Part shown: one piece after another, positions 34,656 through 44,157 of the stretch | Numbering within the stretch: position 1 is the first letter of the stretch | Layout: every line of letters starts with the position of its first letter | Origin: Pseudodesulfovibrio alkaliphilus | GTDB taxonomy: Bacteria > Desulfobacterota > Desulfovibrionia > Desulfovibrionales > Desulfovibrionaceae | Direction of reading: 5' to 3' | NCBI RefSeq assembly: GCF_009729555.1 | Contig: NZ_WODC01000003.1 | Location: forward strand, 1 to 64,000 | DNA length: 64,000 nucleotides | Position numbers and translations under genes: made by a program | The notes under the pieces: model-generated | The model's database searches: none | What the model was told of the DNA's origin: nothing | What the model saw: the letters and a program-made list of their open reading frames with translations, nothing else

Positions 34656-35981
34656 ATGAAAACCAGTCAGGAAAAACTCGTTGCCCCGGCCGAGACCGCC
34701 ATCGACCGGGTGGGCGAGGCCAAGATCAACAACCCCTTGAGCCTGGGCCGGTTCGTGGACGAGGACGAGGCCGTGCTGGTCCACATCTCGCGGTCCAATG
34801 TGGAACTGCAAGGCAAGGGCGGCAGCAAACGGCGCGCTTTTTTCGAACCGGCCGGCCCCCGAAGCAGGGTCTACTACGATCCCAGCAAGACCAAGTGCGC
34901 CATCGTCACCTGCGGCGGCCTGTGCCCCGGCCTCAACGATGTCATCCGCGCCATCGTCATGACAGCGGTCCATGAGTACCGTGTGCCCTCGGTGCTGGGC
35001 ATCCGCTTCGGCCTGGCAGGCTTCATCCCCGAGGAGGGGCACGACATCGTGGAGCTGACGCCCGAACGCGTCAGCCGCATCCACGAGTTCGGCGGCACCT
35101 TCCTGGGCAGCTCGCGTGGGCCTCAGGACCCGGAAGCCATCGTGGACGCCCTGGAGCGCATGAACGTGTCCATCCTCTTCATGATCGGCGGCGACGGGAC
35201 CATGCGCGCAGCCAGCGCCGTGATCCGCGAGGTGGTCAAGCGCCGCCTCTCCATCAGCGTGGTCGGCCTGCCCAAGACCATTGACAACGACATCGACTTC
35301 GCCTCGCCTTCCTTTGGCTTTGACACGGCCGTGGAAACCGCCACCATGGCCATCAAGGGGGCTCATGTGGAGGCCACAGGCGCCCCCTGGGGCATCGGTC
35401 TGGTCAAGGTCATGGGACGCGACGCGGGCTTCATCGCCGCCCAGAGCGCCCTGGCCTGCCAGGCGGTCAACTTCGTGCTCATCCCCGAGGCCCCCTTCGA
35501 CCTCCTCGGAGAGAAGGGATTCCTGGCTGCCCTGGATTCGCGGATGAAGCGGCGCGGCAACGCGGTCATCGTGGTGGCCGAGGGCGCTGGCCAGGACCTG
35601 CTCGACCAGACCAGCCGGACCGACGCCTCGGGCAACAAGATCCTCGGCGACATCGGCGGGCTGCTCAAAGGCGAGATCCTCGCTCATTTCAAGGCCCAGG
35701 GAATCGATGCGACCCTCAAATACATCGACCCGAGCTACATCGTCCGCTCGGTACCAGCCAACGCCAACGACCGCATATACTGCTCGTTTCTCGGCATCAA
35801 TGCGGTCCATGCGGCCATGGCCGGGCGCACCAACCTCGTCATCTCACGCTGGAACGGCCGCTATGTGCACATCCCCATTGATCTGGTCACCCGGGGCAAG
35901 AAACGCATCCTGACCGATTCCAACTACTGGCGGGCCGTGCTCGAATCCACCGGCCAACCCGCCACCATGAGGAACGATTGA
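34656..35981 (+). CDS. 6-phosphofructokinase (plant-type/TP0108-like clade)
   Basis: A 441-residue enzyme phosphorylating fructose 6-phosphate at C1. The substrate and nucleotide sites read CGGLCPGLNDVIR, IGGDGTMRAA and LPKTIDNDID, with MGRDAGFIAAQ downstream. A glycine in GGDGT normally means ATP use, while the lysine in PKTIDND is shared with PPi-dependent enzymes; this combination is known from plant ATP-PFKs, so ATP is the likelier donor. The protein is longer than the 320-residue E. coli enzyme, with an N-terminal extension of ~70 residues. GAGGAG precedes ATG 34656. It is divergent from the Hsp20 gene. Confidence 0.88.
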   Translation: MKTSQEKLVAPAETAIDRVGEAKINNPLSLGRFVDEDEAVLVHISRSNVELQGKGGSKRRAFFEPAGPRSRVYYDPSKTKCAIVTCGGLCPGLNDVIRAIVMTAVHEYRVPSVLGIRFGLAGFIPEEGHDIVELTPERVSRIHEFGGTFLGSSRGPQDPEAIVDALERMNVSILFMIGGDGTMRAASAVIREVVKRRLSISVVGLPKTIDNDIDFASPSFGFDTAVETATMAIKGAHVEATGAPWGIGLVKVMGRDAGFIAAQSALACQAVNFVLIPEAPFDLLGEKGFLAALDSRMKRRGNAVIVVAEGAGQDLLDQTSRTDASGNKILGDIGGLLKGEILAHFKAQGIDATLKYIDPSYIVRSVPANANDRIYCSFLGINAVHAAMAGRTNLVISRWNGRYVHIPIDLVTRGKKRILTDSNYWRAVLESTGQPATMRND

Positions 35982-36010
35982 CTTTTTTTCGATAATTATA
36001 GTTATTATTC

Positions 36011-36037
36011 TTGATTTGTGTCCGGGCTGGGTATAAT
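36011..36037 (+). promoter_or_regulatory. Promoter of cydAB
   Basis: A consensus -10 TATAAT (36032-36037) with TTGATT at 36011-36016 (15-bp spacing) or the overlapping TCTTGA (36009-36014, 17 bp) as -35. It lies in an AT-rich gap after the phosphofructokinase gene, leaving a leader of about 65 bases before cydA. Confidence 0.55.
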
Positions 36038-36106
36038 TTGGCCGCACCATCGGACTGACGCGCTTTTTTACGGTTTGGTTCGGCAATATCCGCAAAGGGG
36101 GTTTGT

Positions 36107-37429
36107 ATGGATGTGCTTATGCTTTCGCGGCTGCAATTCGCGGCGGCAACCATGTTTCATTTTCTCTTCGTCCCGCTGACGCTGGGGCTGTCGGTGCTCA
36201 TCGCCTGCATGGAGACCGCCTATGTACGCACGGGCAACAAGACCTATCAGAAAATGGCCAAATTCTGGGGCAAGATATTTCTGGTCAACTTCGCTCTGGG
36301 CGTGGTCACGGGCATCACCCTGGAGTTCCAGTTCGGCACCAACTGGTCGCGCTACTCCGCCTTTGTGGGCGACATCTTCGGCTCGCTGCTGGCCATTGAG
36401 GCCACGGCGGCCTTTTTCCTCGAATCCACCTTCATCGGCGTATGGCACTTCGGGTGGAACAAGCTCTCGGCCAAGGCGCACGCCATCGTGGCCTGGCTCA
36501 TTGCCCTGGCCTCCAACCTCTCGGCCATCTGGATCCTCCTGGCCAACGGCTTCATGCAGGACCCCACCGGCTATGTCATCCGCAACGGCCGGGCCGAGCT
36601 GACCGACTTCCTCGCCGTGGTCACCAACCCCTTCGGCTGGTACCAATTCTTCCACGTCATTCCCGGAGCGCTCTGCCTGGGAGGCTTCTTCGTCATGGGG
36701 GTCGCCGCCTGGCACCTCATCCGCGAGAGTCATGTGGAGTTCTTTCAGAAGTCCTTTGCCGTGGGCGCGGGCGTGGCCCTGGTCTTCTCGGTCTTCACCG
36801 TGGTGGAGGGCCACTTCCACGGCAACCACATGTCCCAGGTCCAACCCGCCAAGCTGGCGGCCATGGAGTCCCACTGGGAAACCCAGCGCAACGCGCCCCT
36901 GTACCTGCTGGTCGTTCCCGGCAAGGAAGGCAATCTGGTGGAGGCCCTGCCCATTCCCGGAGCCTTGAGCTTCCTGGCCTACAACGACGTCAACGCCGAG
37001 GTGGTCGGTCTGAACGACATTCCCAAGGAGGACCGTCCGCCCGTCCTCCTGACCTTTCTCGGGTTCCGGGTCATGGTGGGCATCGGCACGTTGCTGCCGG
37101 TACTTGCCCTGTTCGGCTGGGTCATGCGCAACAAGCTGACACGCTATCCCCTCTACCTGAAAATCCTGCCCTGGTGCATCCCCCTGCCCTACATCGCCAT
37201 GCAGGCGGGCTGGGTGCTGGCCGAGGTAGGCCGTCAGCCGTGGATCGTCTATGGGCTCATGCGCACCTCGGACGCGGTGTCTCCGGTCACTACCGGGACC
37301 GTGGCCTTTTCCTTCATCCTGATGTGCCTGCTCTACACCCTGCTGGGCGCGGCGGGCATCTGGCTGATGGTCCGGCTGGCCAAGAAGGGTCCCGAAGACC
37401 ATACCCCCATTCAGGTCAAGGCCGCTTAA
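36107..37429 (+). CDS. cydA: Cytochrome bd ubiquinol/menaquinol oxidase subunit I
   Basis: A 440-residue, nine-helix subunit carrying hemes b558, b595 and d, which reduces oxygen to water with quinol electrons and helps strict anaerobes survive oxygen. The N-terminal RLQFAAATMFHFLFVPLTLG contains the b595 histidine. The quinol-site motif GWVLAEVGRQPW is present, as is NPFGWYQFFHVIPGA. The Q-loop is short, as in Bacillus-type oxidases. AAAGGGGG precedes the ATG. cydB follows after 27 bases. Confidence 0.96.
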   Translation: MDVLMLSRLQFAAATMFHFLFVPLTLGLSVLIACMETAYVRTGNKTYQKMAKFWGKIFLVNFALGVVTGITLEFQFGTNWSRYSAFVGDIFGSLLAIEATAAFFLESTFIGVWHFGWNKLSAKAHAIVAWLIALASNLSAIWILLANGFMQDPTGYVIRNGRAELTDFLAVVTNPFGWYQFFHVIPGALCLGGFFVMGVAAWHLIRESHVEFFQKSFAVGAGVALVFSVFTVVEGHFHGNHMSQVQPAKLAAMESHWETQRNAPLYLLVVPGKEGNLVEALPIPGALSFLAYNDVNAEVVGLNDIPKEDRPPVLLTFLGFRVMVGIGTLLPVLALFGWVMRNKLTRYPLYLKILPWCIPLPYIAMQAGWVLAEVGRQPWIVYGLMRTSDAVSPVTTGTVAFSFILMCLLYTLLGAAGIWLMVRLAKKGPEDHTPIQVKAA

Positions 37430-37456
37430 CCCAAGAGACCACAAGGAGACGCTGCA

Positions 37457-38509
37457 ATGATGGATACATTCGTTGAAACCGGAACGGTTCACTACTATCT
37501 GGCGGTGACCTGGTTCGTCCTGTGGGGGGTGCTCTGGGCCGTGTACTTCATCCTGGACGGCTTTGACCTCGGCGTGGGCACGCTGCATCCCTTTCTGGCC
37601 AGGACCGAGGAGGAGAAACGGGCCATGCTCAACGCCACCGGCCCCTTCTGGGACGGCAACGAGGTCTGGCTCATCGCTGCTGGCGGCGTAACCTTTGCCG
37701 CCTTTCCCTACGCCTATGCCCAGATGTTCAGCGGGCTCTACACCGCGCTGATGCTGCTGCTCTTCGCGCTCATCGTCCGCGGGGTGTCCTTTGAGTTCCG
37801 CTCCAAGGTGGAAAGCGCCAGCTGGCGCAAAACCTGGGATATCTGCCACGCGGTGGGCAGCTTTTTGCCCGCCCTGCTGCTGGGCGTGGCCTTTGCCAAC
37901 ATCTTCCGGGGCCTGCCCCTGGACGAGACCGGGTTCAGCCAGGCCGGACTCCTGGGACTGCTCAACCCCTATGGCCTGGCAGGTGGCGTGCTCTTTGTGG
38001 TCATCTTCGTCATGCACGGAGCGCTTTGGCTGTGCATCCGGGCCACAGGCGACCTGCGGGACCGGGCCGAGAAAGTGGCCCTCAAGACCTGGCCGATACA
38101 GGTGGTGCTGACCGTGCTCTTCCTGGCCTACACCGCGGTGGAGACCCAGCTCTTCAGCAACTACTTCCTCTACCCCGCACTCTTCATCATCCTGGTCCTG
38201 CCCGTGGTCGGGCTGGTGCTCATGCGCACGGCCATGGGCGCCAAGAAATGGTGGACCGCCTGGGGCGCTTCCAGCCTGTACATAGGCGGCACGGCCATGT
38301 TCGGCGTGGCCGGCATCTTCCCGGCCATCATCCCGTCCAACCCCAATCCGGGCCACAGCCTGACCATCATGAACTCGGCCTCCAGCCCGCTGACCCTGGG
38401 CATCATGCTCGGAGTGGTCCTGGTCTTCCTGCCAGTGATCATCGGCTACCAGCTCTGGGCATACAAGACCTTTGCCACCCCCATGGGCGAGGGGGACATC
38501 CACTACTGA
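37457..38509 (+). CDS. cydB: Cytochrome bd oxidase subunit II
   Basis: A 350-residue, eight- to nine-helix partner of CydA. The N-terminal WAVYFILDGFDLGVG and the following GPFWDGNEVWLIAAGG are diagnostic for subunit II. CAAGGAGACGC precedes the ATG. It is cotranscribed with cydA and ends at a hairpin terminator. No cydX-like small frame was obvious downstream. Confidence 0.96.
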   Translation: MMDTFVETGTVHYYLAVTWFVLWGVLWAVYFILDGFDLGVGTLHPFLARTEEEKRAMLNATGPFWDGNEVWLIAAGGVTFAAFPYAYAQMFSGLYTALMLLLFALIVRGVSFEFRSKVESASWRKTWDICHAVGSFLPALLLGVAFANIFRGLPLDETGFSQAGLLGLLNPYGLAGGVLFVVIFVMHGALWLCIRATGDLRDRAEKVALKTWPIQVVLTVLFLAYTAVETQLFSNYFLYPALFIILVLPVVGLVLMRTAMGAKKWWTAWGASSLYIGGTAMFGVAGIFPAIIPSNPNPGHSLTIMNSASSPLTLGIMLGVVLVFLPVIIGYQLWAYKTFATPMGEGDIHY

Positions 38510-38533
38510 TCCCCTCCCCACCCGCGCACATCA

Positions 38534-38569
38534 GAACGCCCGGCCTGCATTGGCCGGGCGTTCGTCTTT
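38534..38569 (+). terminator. Terminator after cydAB
   Basis: Stem GAACGCCCGGCC paired with GGCCGGGCGTTC around a five-base TGCAT-type loop, then CGTCTTTCTC. It separates cydB from a convergent gene and may serve both. Confidence 0.75.
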
Positions 38570-38597
38570 CTCATTTGCCGCTCAAGGCGCGAAATGG

Positions 38598-39170
38598 CTA
38601 GTGGTATGTGTTGGCCTGCTTCCACGCCTCCCACTCCGCCTCGGTCAGCTTGCCGTCCTTGTTGGTGTCGGCCTCGGCCATGATCCGCTCGGCATTGAGG
38701 GGATAGTGGGTGGAAATCTCGGCATGAACCAGGGTCCGGTCGCCGTCAATGTCGATCTCCACAAAGCCGGTGACAAAGTGGACCCGCTCGAGCTTGTAGA
38801 GAATGGCCTTGTTCAGTGCGCCGTGCTCCAGATAGTACAGGCTCATGGTCTGCTTGCTGGTGCGCTGTCCCATGGTGTATCCGTCGTCGCGCTCGGCGAT
38901 GTACAGGTTGCCGTCATCGCCGAAAACGCCGGTAAAGGTCTCCTTTTGCAGCACCTTCTTGGCGTCGAACCAGAGCTTGTAGCCGGAAAAGAGCTGTCCT
39001 TCCTGGACATTGATGACATAGGCGCATTGCCCCTCGCGAGGGCCGGCGGCCTCCATGATGTGGGAGGAGCCGCGCCATGTGCCGCGCAGCTCCGGGGGCT
39101 GGGCCCCGGCGACCGAGGCGGTCAGGGCGAGGACGGCGAACAGGATCGAAAGCAGCGCAAATCGTTTCAT
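38598..39170 (-). CDS. Secreted protein with C-terminal EF-hand-like motif
   Basis: A 190-residue protein with a clear signal peptide (LLSILFAVLALTASVAGA). The mature part has a beta-rich region beginning LRGTWRGSSHIMEAAGP, and ends with one canonical calcium-binding loop DTNKDGKLTEAEW. A single EF-hand could bind calcium through pairing with another chain. I do not recognise the N-terminal domain. ATG at 39170 has AGGAG upstream; longer frames lack both the signal and ribosome site. It is monocistronic, convergent with cydB. Confidence 0.7.
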   Translation of the reverse strand: MKRFALLSILFAVLALTASVAGAQPPELRGTWRGSSHIMEAAGPREGQCAYVINVQEGQLFSGYKLWFDAKKVLQKETFTGVFGDDGNLYIAERDDGYTMGQRTSKQTMSLYYLEHGALNKAILYKLERVHFVTGFVEIDIDGDRTLVHAEISTHYPLNAERIMAEADTNKDGKLTEAEWEAWKQANTYH

Positions 39171-39235
39171 GGGACACTCCTGTGGTGAGACATTGGGGAA
39201 TTCTCGACGGTCTATCCCTGTTTTGCGCAGCCGAG

Positions 39236-40216
39236 TCAAGGGGTGGAGAACCGACGGCCCTGATCCGGACCGGGCAACCTGCCGCGCACCCTGGCCAGAG
39301 TGCGCGAGGGCAGTTCCCCGTAAAAACGCTTGTAGTCGGCCGAGAACTGACCCATGTGCCAAAATCCCCAGCGGGTGGCCGCATCGGTGATGGAGGTGGC
39401 CCGGCCGCACTCCATCTCGCGCCTGACCATGTTCAGGCGGCAGATGTTCAAGTAGGCTTTGGGCGTGAGCCCCAGGTGCTCCTTGAAGGCGTAGATCAGC
39501 GTCCGTTCACTCACGCCCACGATACGACAGATGTCCGAAAGTTTCAGAGGCGAGGCCAGGTTTTCCCCAATGTAGCCCAGACTGCGGCGGACAACGCGCC
39601 GACGGCGGGACTCCTCGGGCATCCGCCCCGGACCATCAAGGGAGGCAAGGCAGGCGGCGAGGCTCCCTGCAACGGCCTCCCACGCAGGGCCTCCGCTCCG
39701 GCCGTTCAGGGCCGTCTCGCGAAGCTCCCACAAGGCGGAACGCAACCGGCCCATGGCTTCAGGGGACGGGGACAGCAGCCGGATCGGCCCCTGGTTCGGG
39801 AGCGCCACCGGGCAGCCCGAAGCCTTGACCATGTTTGCAAACGCACCCTCCTCCACGGAAAGACCAAAGAGATTGGTCTCGTCCGGGGCGACGCTGTCAA
39901 TGGCGCAGCCTCCCGGGGTCAGAACGATGGCATTCTCGTCAAACAGCTCGCCATGGGAGTTCAAGGTCAAGTTCTGCACGGCATGGACGGCGAGGCCTAC
40001 CCGGCCAAGGGGCGCCACCCCAAGATGATGAACCCTCTTTTCGACGCGCCACTGGATAAGGCGAAAGGGTCCGTGCAAAGCCGAGAAGACCTCGATCCCG
40101 CACTGCCCCCCTTCAAGCTGGGCAAAATCAATGCGCAGCCCCGGCACGGCATCCGCCGCCCGGGACAAGGAATCGAAACAGGAATGCGAAACCGCCATCA
40201 TCGACATAGACACCAT
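39236..40216 (-). CDS. AraC-family transcriptional regulator
   Basis: A 326-residue regulator. The C-terminal ~100 residues hold two helix-turn-helix motifs (LKLSDICRIVGVSERTLIY and ITDAATRWGFWHMGQFSADYKR) typical of AraC/XylS proteins. The N-terminal ligand-sensing domain is of the AraC-binding-like beta type but not recognisable to a substrate. The start is uncertain among several ATG codons between 40216 and 40195. It is divergent from umuDC and lies beside an EF-hand protein gene of the same direction; its target is unknown. Confidence 0.85.
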   Translation of the reverse strand: MVSMSMMAVSHSCFDSLSRAADAVPGLRIDFAQLEGGQCGIEVFSALHGPFRLIQWRVEKRVHHLGVAPLGRVGLAVHAVQNLTLNSHGELFDENAIVLTPGGCAIDSVAPDETNLFGLSVEEGAFANMVKASGCPVALPNQGPIRLLSPSPEAMGRLRSALWELRETALNGRSGGPAWEAVAGSLAACLASLDGPGRMPEESRRRRVVRRSLGYIGENLASPLKLSDICRIVGVSERTLIYAFKEHLGLTPKAYLNICRLNMVRREMECGRATSITDAATRWGFWHMGQFSADYKRFYGELPSRTLARVRGRLPGPDQGRRFSTP

Positions 40217-40300
40217 CCCGCCCTACCTTGCTTAAATCAGCCATCTTCGACAACCACCCCCAATCATTACAGCGATTTGGCACAAAAAGTTTTAATTAGG

Positions 40301-40329
40301 TTGACATTTGTCCCGATTTTCGCTGAAAT
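40301..40329 (+). promoter_or_regulatory. Candidate promoter of umuDC
   Basis: TTGACA (40301-40306), 17-bp spacer, TGAAAT (40324-40329), in an AT-rich gap before umuD. I could not recognise a LexA operator in it with confidence. Confidence 0.45.
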
Positions 40330-40362
40330 TGTTTTTCAAAAATTGACAACATCGGAGTGTGT

Positions 40363-40827
40363 ATGCCTGTCTTTCCCCTCATTGAAGGGTATGAGCGTCT
40401 GGGCTTCCCCATGTCGCCCCCCCTGCCGCGGACATCCCCTTCAAGGCCGCTGCCCCTGGCCGGAGAGGCGGTTGCGGCCGGGTTTCCCTCGCCCGCCGAA
40501 GACTACATGGAGAGGTCTCTGGACCTCAACGAATATCTTGCGCCACGGCCCGAGGCCACCTTCTTCGTACGCGTGGCCGGGGACTCCATGACCGGCGCAG
40601 GCATCCACCACGGCGACATCCTGGTGGTGGACCGCTCCCTCGCGGCCCGTCCGGGCCATGTGGTCATCGCCCGCATCAACGGCGAATTCACGGTCAAACG
40701 GCTGCGCAGCACGGCCACGGGCATGGAGCTGGCCCCGGAAAACCCGGACTACGCGCCCACTCCCATCACCCCGGACACGGATTTCGAGATATGGGGCGTG
40801 GTCCGGCATGTGCTCCATGCGCTGTGA
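40363..40827 (+). CDS. umuD: UmuD-like S24 autoprotease subunit of DNA polymerase V
   Basis: A 154-residue LexA/UmuD-family protein. RecA-stimulated self-cleavage would occur between A39 and G40 in AAGFPSPAED, matching the E. coli CAGFPSPA site. The serine-lysine dyad is S75 (AGDSMTGAG) and K112 (EFTVKRL). The segment before the cleavage site is about 15 residues longer than in E. coli. ATG at 40363 has GGAG five bases upstream. umuC follows after 33 bases, giving the usual SOS mutagenesis operon. Confidence 0.9.
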   Translation: MPVFPLIEGYERLGFPMSPPLPRTSPSRPLPLAGEAVAAGFPSPAEDYMERSLDLNEYLAPRPEATFFVRVAGDSMTGAGIHHGDILVVDRSLAARPGHVVIARINGEFTVKRLRSTATGMELAPENPDYAPTPITPDTDFEIWGVVRHVLHAL

Positions 40828-40860
40828 ACCCGCGCCCCGTCGAGACTTTCGGAGCAGATC

Positions 40861-42138
40861 ATGCCCCCGCGCTACGCCCTCATCGACTGCAACAACTTCT
40901 ACGCCTCCTGCGAACGGCTCTTCCGGCCCGACCTGCGCGACCGCCCCGTGGTGGTCCTTTCCAACAACGACGGCTGCGTCATAGCCCGCTCGGCCGAGGC
41001 CAAGGCCCTGGGCATCCCCATGGGCACCCCGTATTTCAAATGCCGCGGGCTGCTACGCCGTCACGGTGTGACGGTCTTCTCCTCCAACTACGCGCTCTAT
41101 GGCGACATGTCGGCCCGGGTCATGGGCGTGCTGGCCCGTTTCTGCCCGGCGGTGGCGGTCTATTCCATCGACGAGGCCTTTGCCGACCTGACTGGCGTAC
41201 CCGGCGGTGCCGACGCCTTTTCCCGTCGGCTCAAGGCCACGGTGGAGGCATGGACCGGCATCCCCATCTCCATCGGCATCGGCCCCACCAAGACCCTGGC
41301 CAAGCTGGCAAACCGCCTCGCCAAGGGGCACCCCCGTCTGCGCGGGGTCTTCGACTTCGCGGCCAGCCCGGACCCGGACCGGCTGCTGCGCCATACGCCC
41401 ATCGACGCTGTCTGGGGCATCGGCCGCCGCCACGCGGCACGACTGGTCCGGTATGGCGTGGGCGACGCCCTTGCCTTTCGTGACATGGACCCGGTCTGGG
41501 TGCGCAGGAAGATGAGCGTGACCGGACTGCACACCCTGCTGGAGCTGCGCGGCCAGCCCTGCCATACCCTGGCCGACGGCCCTGCCGCCCGCAAGACCAT
41601 CGTTTCCTCGCGCTCCTTCGGGAGGCCGGTGTCCAGCCTGGAGGATCTGCGCGAGGCCACGGCCCTGCACATGGTCCGAGCGGCCGAAAAACTGCGCCGT
41701 CTGCGAGCGGTGGCCGCCTGTGTGCATGTCTTTCTACGTACCAACCCCTTCCGCCCCGGCCTGCCCCAGCACAACGACAGCGCCTCCGTGCCCCTGGCCG
41801 TGGCCACGGCCCACACGCCCACCCTGATCCGGGCGGCTCACGCCGGGTTGGAGCGCATCCACAAGGAGGGCTTCGAGTTCAAGAAATGCGGGATCATGCT
41901 CTCGGGCCTGGAGCCGGTGAACGGCCGCTGGCTCAGTCTGCTCGACCTGCCGCCCCAGGACACCCCGACCCATGTCCCGACAATGCAAATCGTGGACGAC
42001 TTAAACGCCCGCTGGGGCCGCGACACCGTCACCTTTGCCGCCGTGGGCCGACCCGACGCGGCCTGGCACATGCGCCGCGACATGCGCTCCCCGCGTTACA
42101 CCACGGCCTGGACAGAACTACCCGTGGCGCGAGCGTGA
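40861..42138 (+). CDS. umuC: UmuC-like Y-family DNA polymerase V subunit
   Basis: A 425-residue translesion polymerase, close to the E. coli UmuC length. The steric and metal site is [11 protein letters not shown] (catalytic D at position 9), followed by [14 protein letters not shown] and the second acidic cluster [26 protein letters not shown] and the helix-hairpin-helix WGIGRR also match. It would extend past lesions with cleaved UmuD and RecA. It is cotranscribed with umuD. Confidence 0.95.
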   Translation: MPPRYALIDCNNFYASCERLFRPDLRDRPVVVLSNNDGCVIARSAEAKALGIPMGTPYFKCRGLLRRHGVTVFSSNYALYGDMSARVMGVLARFCPAVAVYSIDEAFADLTGVPGGADAFSRRLKATVEAWTGIPISIGIGPTKTLAKLANRLAKGHPRLRGVFDFAASPDPDRLLRHTPIDAVWGIGRRHAARLVRYGVGDALAFRDMDPVWVRRKMSVTGLHTLLELRGQPCHTLADGPAARKTIVSSRSFGRPVSSLEDLREATALHMVRAAEKLRRLRAVAACVHVFLRTNPFRPGLPQHNDSASVPLAVATAHTPTLIRAAHAGLERIHKEGFEFKKCGIMLSGLEPVNGRWLSLLDLPPQDTPTHVPTMQIVDDLNARWGRDTVTFAAVGRPDAAWHMRRDMRSPRYTTAWTELPVARA

Positions 42139-42168
42139 CCAGGGAGACGAAGTTTTATGCAATTCCCG

Positions 42169-42235
42169 TTGACAAATATCAGCCGACAGGCATTCTGAGA
42201 CAAAGTCAGCACAACCCTATCTTGGAGGCAAGCCA
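42169..42235 (+). promoter_or_regulatory. Possible promoter and ribosome site of the lipoprotein gene
   Basis: TTGACA at 42169-42174 has only weak -10 candidates (ATTCTG/TTCTGA) at the right distance. TTGGAGG just before ATG 42235 is a clear ribosome site. Confidence 0.35.
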
Positions 42236-43167
42236 TGCAGCGAGCCATGCTCGGCCTTCTGTGTCTTGTGGCCCTGACCCTTTCGGCATGCGCCGCAAAG
42301 GACCCGGTGCAAACAATCCTGAGCGAATACAACATGAGCGTGGTCAAGCCGCCGCGCACCGGCATGACACTGGGCGAAATCTATATGAGCCCCAACCTGA
42401 ACGATCCCATCACCTCGGCCAGCAGCATCGACGCAAAAGTCATCAAGGCGATCATGAAAGACGCCGAAAAGGAAGCATCCCTGCCTTCCGCCTCCCTCAG
42501 CAAGTCGTATGCCCTGGACGCCAGCGCCACCTACATCGGAGACAATGCGGCCACCCTCAAGCGCATGGGCGCAAGCTCGTACAGCGTGACCTTCCGCAAC
42601 CCGAAGCTTTACATCCTCACCTTGGACAACCTGATGAGCAGCCTCCTGCCCGCACTCAGCAAGCCCGCGCAAAACCTGATAATGAACGAACAATACTACA
42701 TCTCCTCCCTGCTCCTGGTCGATGGAATGGAATACACGTTCAAGGACAGTTCCGGGGCCTCGGTCAAGCTGGGTACCGAACTCGACAAGGTCGCCGGAAA
42801 GCTTGAGGCAAAGGCCGACAGAACCAAAGAAGGCACCCTGATCTTTGATGCCCCCCGGTTCATCGGCTACTCCATGAGGAAGCTGACCATCACCCAAGCC
42901 CCTGAGGGGGCTGGAGACGCTGTCTGGGCCGGGGTTGGCGGAGTGACTTCCCAGATCACGATGCGGACCGCGACCACCCCCGAGGACACCGCCCGAGGTG
43001 CGGAGGTGGTGATAGCAGAGGTCGCCCTGTCTGCCGGAGGCTCCTCCCCGGCCCGGGGAATCGCCCTCGCCCCGAGGAGCCCGGGCGCAACGGAGCCCGC
43101 AGCAGTCACAAGGTATGTCATCGAAGCCCGGGATCTGACGCCGGAAGAACTGAAGCAGTCGCGATAG
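42235..43167 (+). CDS. Putative lipoprotein of unknown function
   Basis: A 310-residue protein with a lipobox LTLSACAA (acylated cysteine at 19), so it should be anchored in the envelope. The residue after the cysteine is Ala, not Asp, which favours sorting to the outer membrane if Lol rules apply. I recognise no domain. The central part is helical and rich in Ser, Ala and Lys; the last ~60 residues are Pro/Ser/Ala-rich and likely disordered. It stands alone after umuC, with its own TTGGAGG ribosome site, and ends near a terminator hairpin. Confidence 0.72.
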   Translation: MQRAMLGLLCLVALTLSACAAKDPVQTILSEYNMSVVKPPRTGMTLGEIYMSPNLNDPITSASSIDAKVIKAIMKDAEKEASLPSASLSKSYALDASATYIGDNAATLKRMGASSYSVTFRNPKLYILTLDNLMSSLLPALSKPAQNLIMNEQYYISSLLLVDGMEYTFKDSSGASVKLGTELDKVAGKLEAKADRTKEGTLIFDAPRFIGYSMRKLTITQAPEGAGDAVWAGVGGVTSQITMRTATTPEDTARGAEVVIAEVALSAGGSSPARGIALAPRSPGATEPAAVTRYVIEARDLTPEELKQSR

Positions 43168-43189
43168 ACACCCGCGACCGATCGACATG

Positions 43190-43228
43190 AAAAAGCCGCG
43201 GCCCCGCACCTCTGATGAGGAGCGGGGC
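43190..43228 (-). terminator. Terminator for the MacB-like operon
   Basis: Hairpin GCCCCGC-CCTC paired with GAGG-GCGGGGC (43201-43228). On the minus strand a run of five T follows (43194-43190), offset by about six bases from the stem. It lies between convergent genes and may act on both. Confidence 0.5.
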
Positions 43229-43250
43229 TCTGCTGCGCCCGGCTCCCGGC

Positions 43251-43913
<663 letters not shown>

Positions 43914-43924
43914 TGGCTACTCCT

Positions 43925-44157
43925 CAATGGCCGTTGAATAAGTCAAAATCTGGAGGCTGTTCAAACATGGCGAGATGCCAGGCGCGAAAAATGATCCAGG
44001 CCGAAGCGCACTTCCTGTACGCGAGGGTTTGATTCGCCCTATCCAGGGGCGCACCCCTGCGGGGCGTCGGCGGGAGCAGACATCCGAACCCGCTGTCCTG
44101 TGGACTTGTGATCTCTTTGAAGCAACGACGCAGGTCGCCATGTTTCAACAGCCTCCT
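43925..44157. repeat. GGCTGTT-ended dispersed element, copy 2 (long form)
   Basis: About 230 bp. It shares CGTTGAATAAGTCAAAA and GGAGGCTGTTCAAA with copy 3, and GGCGCGAAAAA, GACCGAAGCG-like, GTACGCGAGGGTTTGA and TTTGAAGCAACGACG with the others. The far end is TGTTTCAACAGCC. A unique ~80-bp segment (44036-44115) is inserted in the middle. The element fills the gap between permease and ATPase genes; its end abuts the permease stop codon. Confidence 0.8.

Noticed and set aside
36068-38521. Long open frame antisense to cydA and cydB
   Set aside because: The + strand encodes unmistakable CydA and CydB; the antisense translation is low-complexity His/Gly/Gln-rich.
40340-40350. Second TTGACA just before umuD as a promoter -35
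   Set aside because: The matching -10 would fall inside the coding region; the upstream TTGACA at 40301 fits better.
40217-40362. LexA/SOS operator upstream of umuD
   Set aside because: No convincing palindromic operator was seen, and the LexA site of this group is not one I can assert from memory.
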